A stretch of 64,000 nt of DNA from an uncultured Bacilli bacterium. GTDB taxonomy: Bacteria > Bacillota_I > Bacilli_A > RF39 > UBA660. Of the stretch, positions 63,669 through 64,000 are shown in pieces. Under the pieces are notes generated by a model, which was not told the origin of the DNA, did no database searches, and was given only the letters and a program-made list of their open reading frames with translations. The stretch is taken from assembly GCA_934097085.1 (NCBI GenBank), contig CAKONK010000002.1, positions 62,001 through 126,000 on the forward strand. The letters run 5' to 3'. How positions within the stretch are numbered: the first letter of the stretch is position 1; each line of letters begins with the position of its first letter. The position numbers and the translations under genes were made by a program.

Positions 63669-64000
63669 ATGAAATATATTAAAATAAATGGTGGTAAACC
63701 ACTTCAAGGGGAAATATCTATTGGAGGTGCTAAAAACAGTGCAGTTGCCTTAATACCTGCAGCCCTTCTTGCAAATAGCAAATGTAGAATTGAAAAAATA
63801 CCAGATATTTCTGATAAAGATGCATTATTTGATATTTTAAAAGTATTAAATGTAGATTTTAAATTTAATGATAAAGAGGTAATTATTGATCCTACAAATT
63901 TAAAAAATGTTTTAATACCTGAGGATTTATCTAATAAACTTCGTGCATCTTATTATTTTATGGGAGTACTTCTTGCAAAATTCAAAAAAGTAGAAATATT
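63669..64000 (+). CDS. murA: UDP-N-acetylglucosamine 1-carboxyvinyltransferase, partial at window end
   Basis: The first 110 codons of MurA: KINGGKPLQGEISIGGAKNSAVALIPAALLA (Lys22/Asn23 active-site motif) and IPDISDKDALFDILK. It commits UDP-GlcNAc to peptidoglycan. The catalytic Cys (near residue 115) and the C-terminal half lie beyond the window. RBS GTGGTGAAAG. Confidence 0.95.
   Translation, partial: MKYIKINGGKPLQGEISIGGAKNSAVALIPAALLANSKCRIEKIPDISDKDALFDILKVLNVDFKFNDKEVIIDPTNLKNVLIPEDLSNKLRASYYFMGVLLAKFKKVEI

Overview
The window is chromosomal DNA of a strongly AT-rich, low-GC Gram-positive bacterium (Bacillota, most likely class Bacilli). The evidence is gene order: the S10 ribosomal cluster, the dnaA-dnaN-recF-gyrB-gyrA origin region, rpmH-rnpA-yidC-khpB-mnmE-mnmG-rsmG-parB, tadA-dnaX-yaaK-recR-bofA, ricT-yabB, metG-tatD-rsmA-yabG-veg-spoVG and prfA-prmC-spoIIR-mntP all keep a Bacillus-like layout. 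TGA is used as a stop (for example tatD) and TGG as Trp, so the Mycoplasma code is not in use. Genes are packed with many 1-26 bp overlaps and short intergenic regions. This suggests a streamlined genome, possibly of the gut Bacilli type, but the exact lineage is inference. Sporulation genes are present (spo0A, spoVG, yabG, yabP, yabQ, bofA, spoVT, spoIIR), so the lineage is or recently was spore-forming.

Layout: 1-7785 (minus) is the S10-spc ribosomal operon, from rpsJ down to the first codons of rpsE, behind a sigma-A promoter and an untranslated leader. 8166-15005 (minus) holds a lone nucleotidyltransferase domain, gpmI, spo0A, pgk, gapA and a TGS-nucleoside kinase. 15111-15677 (plus) is clpP. 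15678-34164 (minus) is a long run of cell division, sporulation, translation and DNA metabolism genes, with a T-box leader before dut-metG and an SRP RNA gene upstream of tadA. 34233-34959 is a gene-free tandem array of five units, each carrying one perfect parS site. 34969-43724 (minus) is gyrA, gyrB, recF, a ComK-like gene, dnaN and dnaA; DnaA boxes on both sides of dnaA mark a bipartite oriC. From 44131 onward the plus strand carries rpmH to rsmG and parB. A class A PBP (minus) follows, then argS, rpoE, prfA, prmC, spoIIR and mntP. 58275-63518 is the only accessory-looking stretch: a tandemly duplicated PRA-PH/MazG-like protein, a damaged two-gene module (DUF7192-like protein plus CobS/MoxR-like AAA ATPase) and two coiled-coil genes. 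The window ends inside murA.

How the parts connect: replication starts at oriC (about 42.3-44.0 kb). ParB is encoded about 6.5 kb to one side and its five-site centromere-like parS array lies about 9 kb to the other. The sporulation regulator Spo0A has Glu at the position of the phosphorylated Asp, which could make it phosphorylation-independent. A ComK-like competence regulator is inserted between recF and dnaN. The strongest candidates for something undescribed are the regularly spaced parS tandem array (its last copy also forms the gyrBA terminator), the Spo0A Asp-to-Glu change, and the decayed DUF7192-AAA module beside the duplicated pyrophosphohydrolase.
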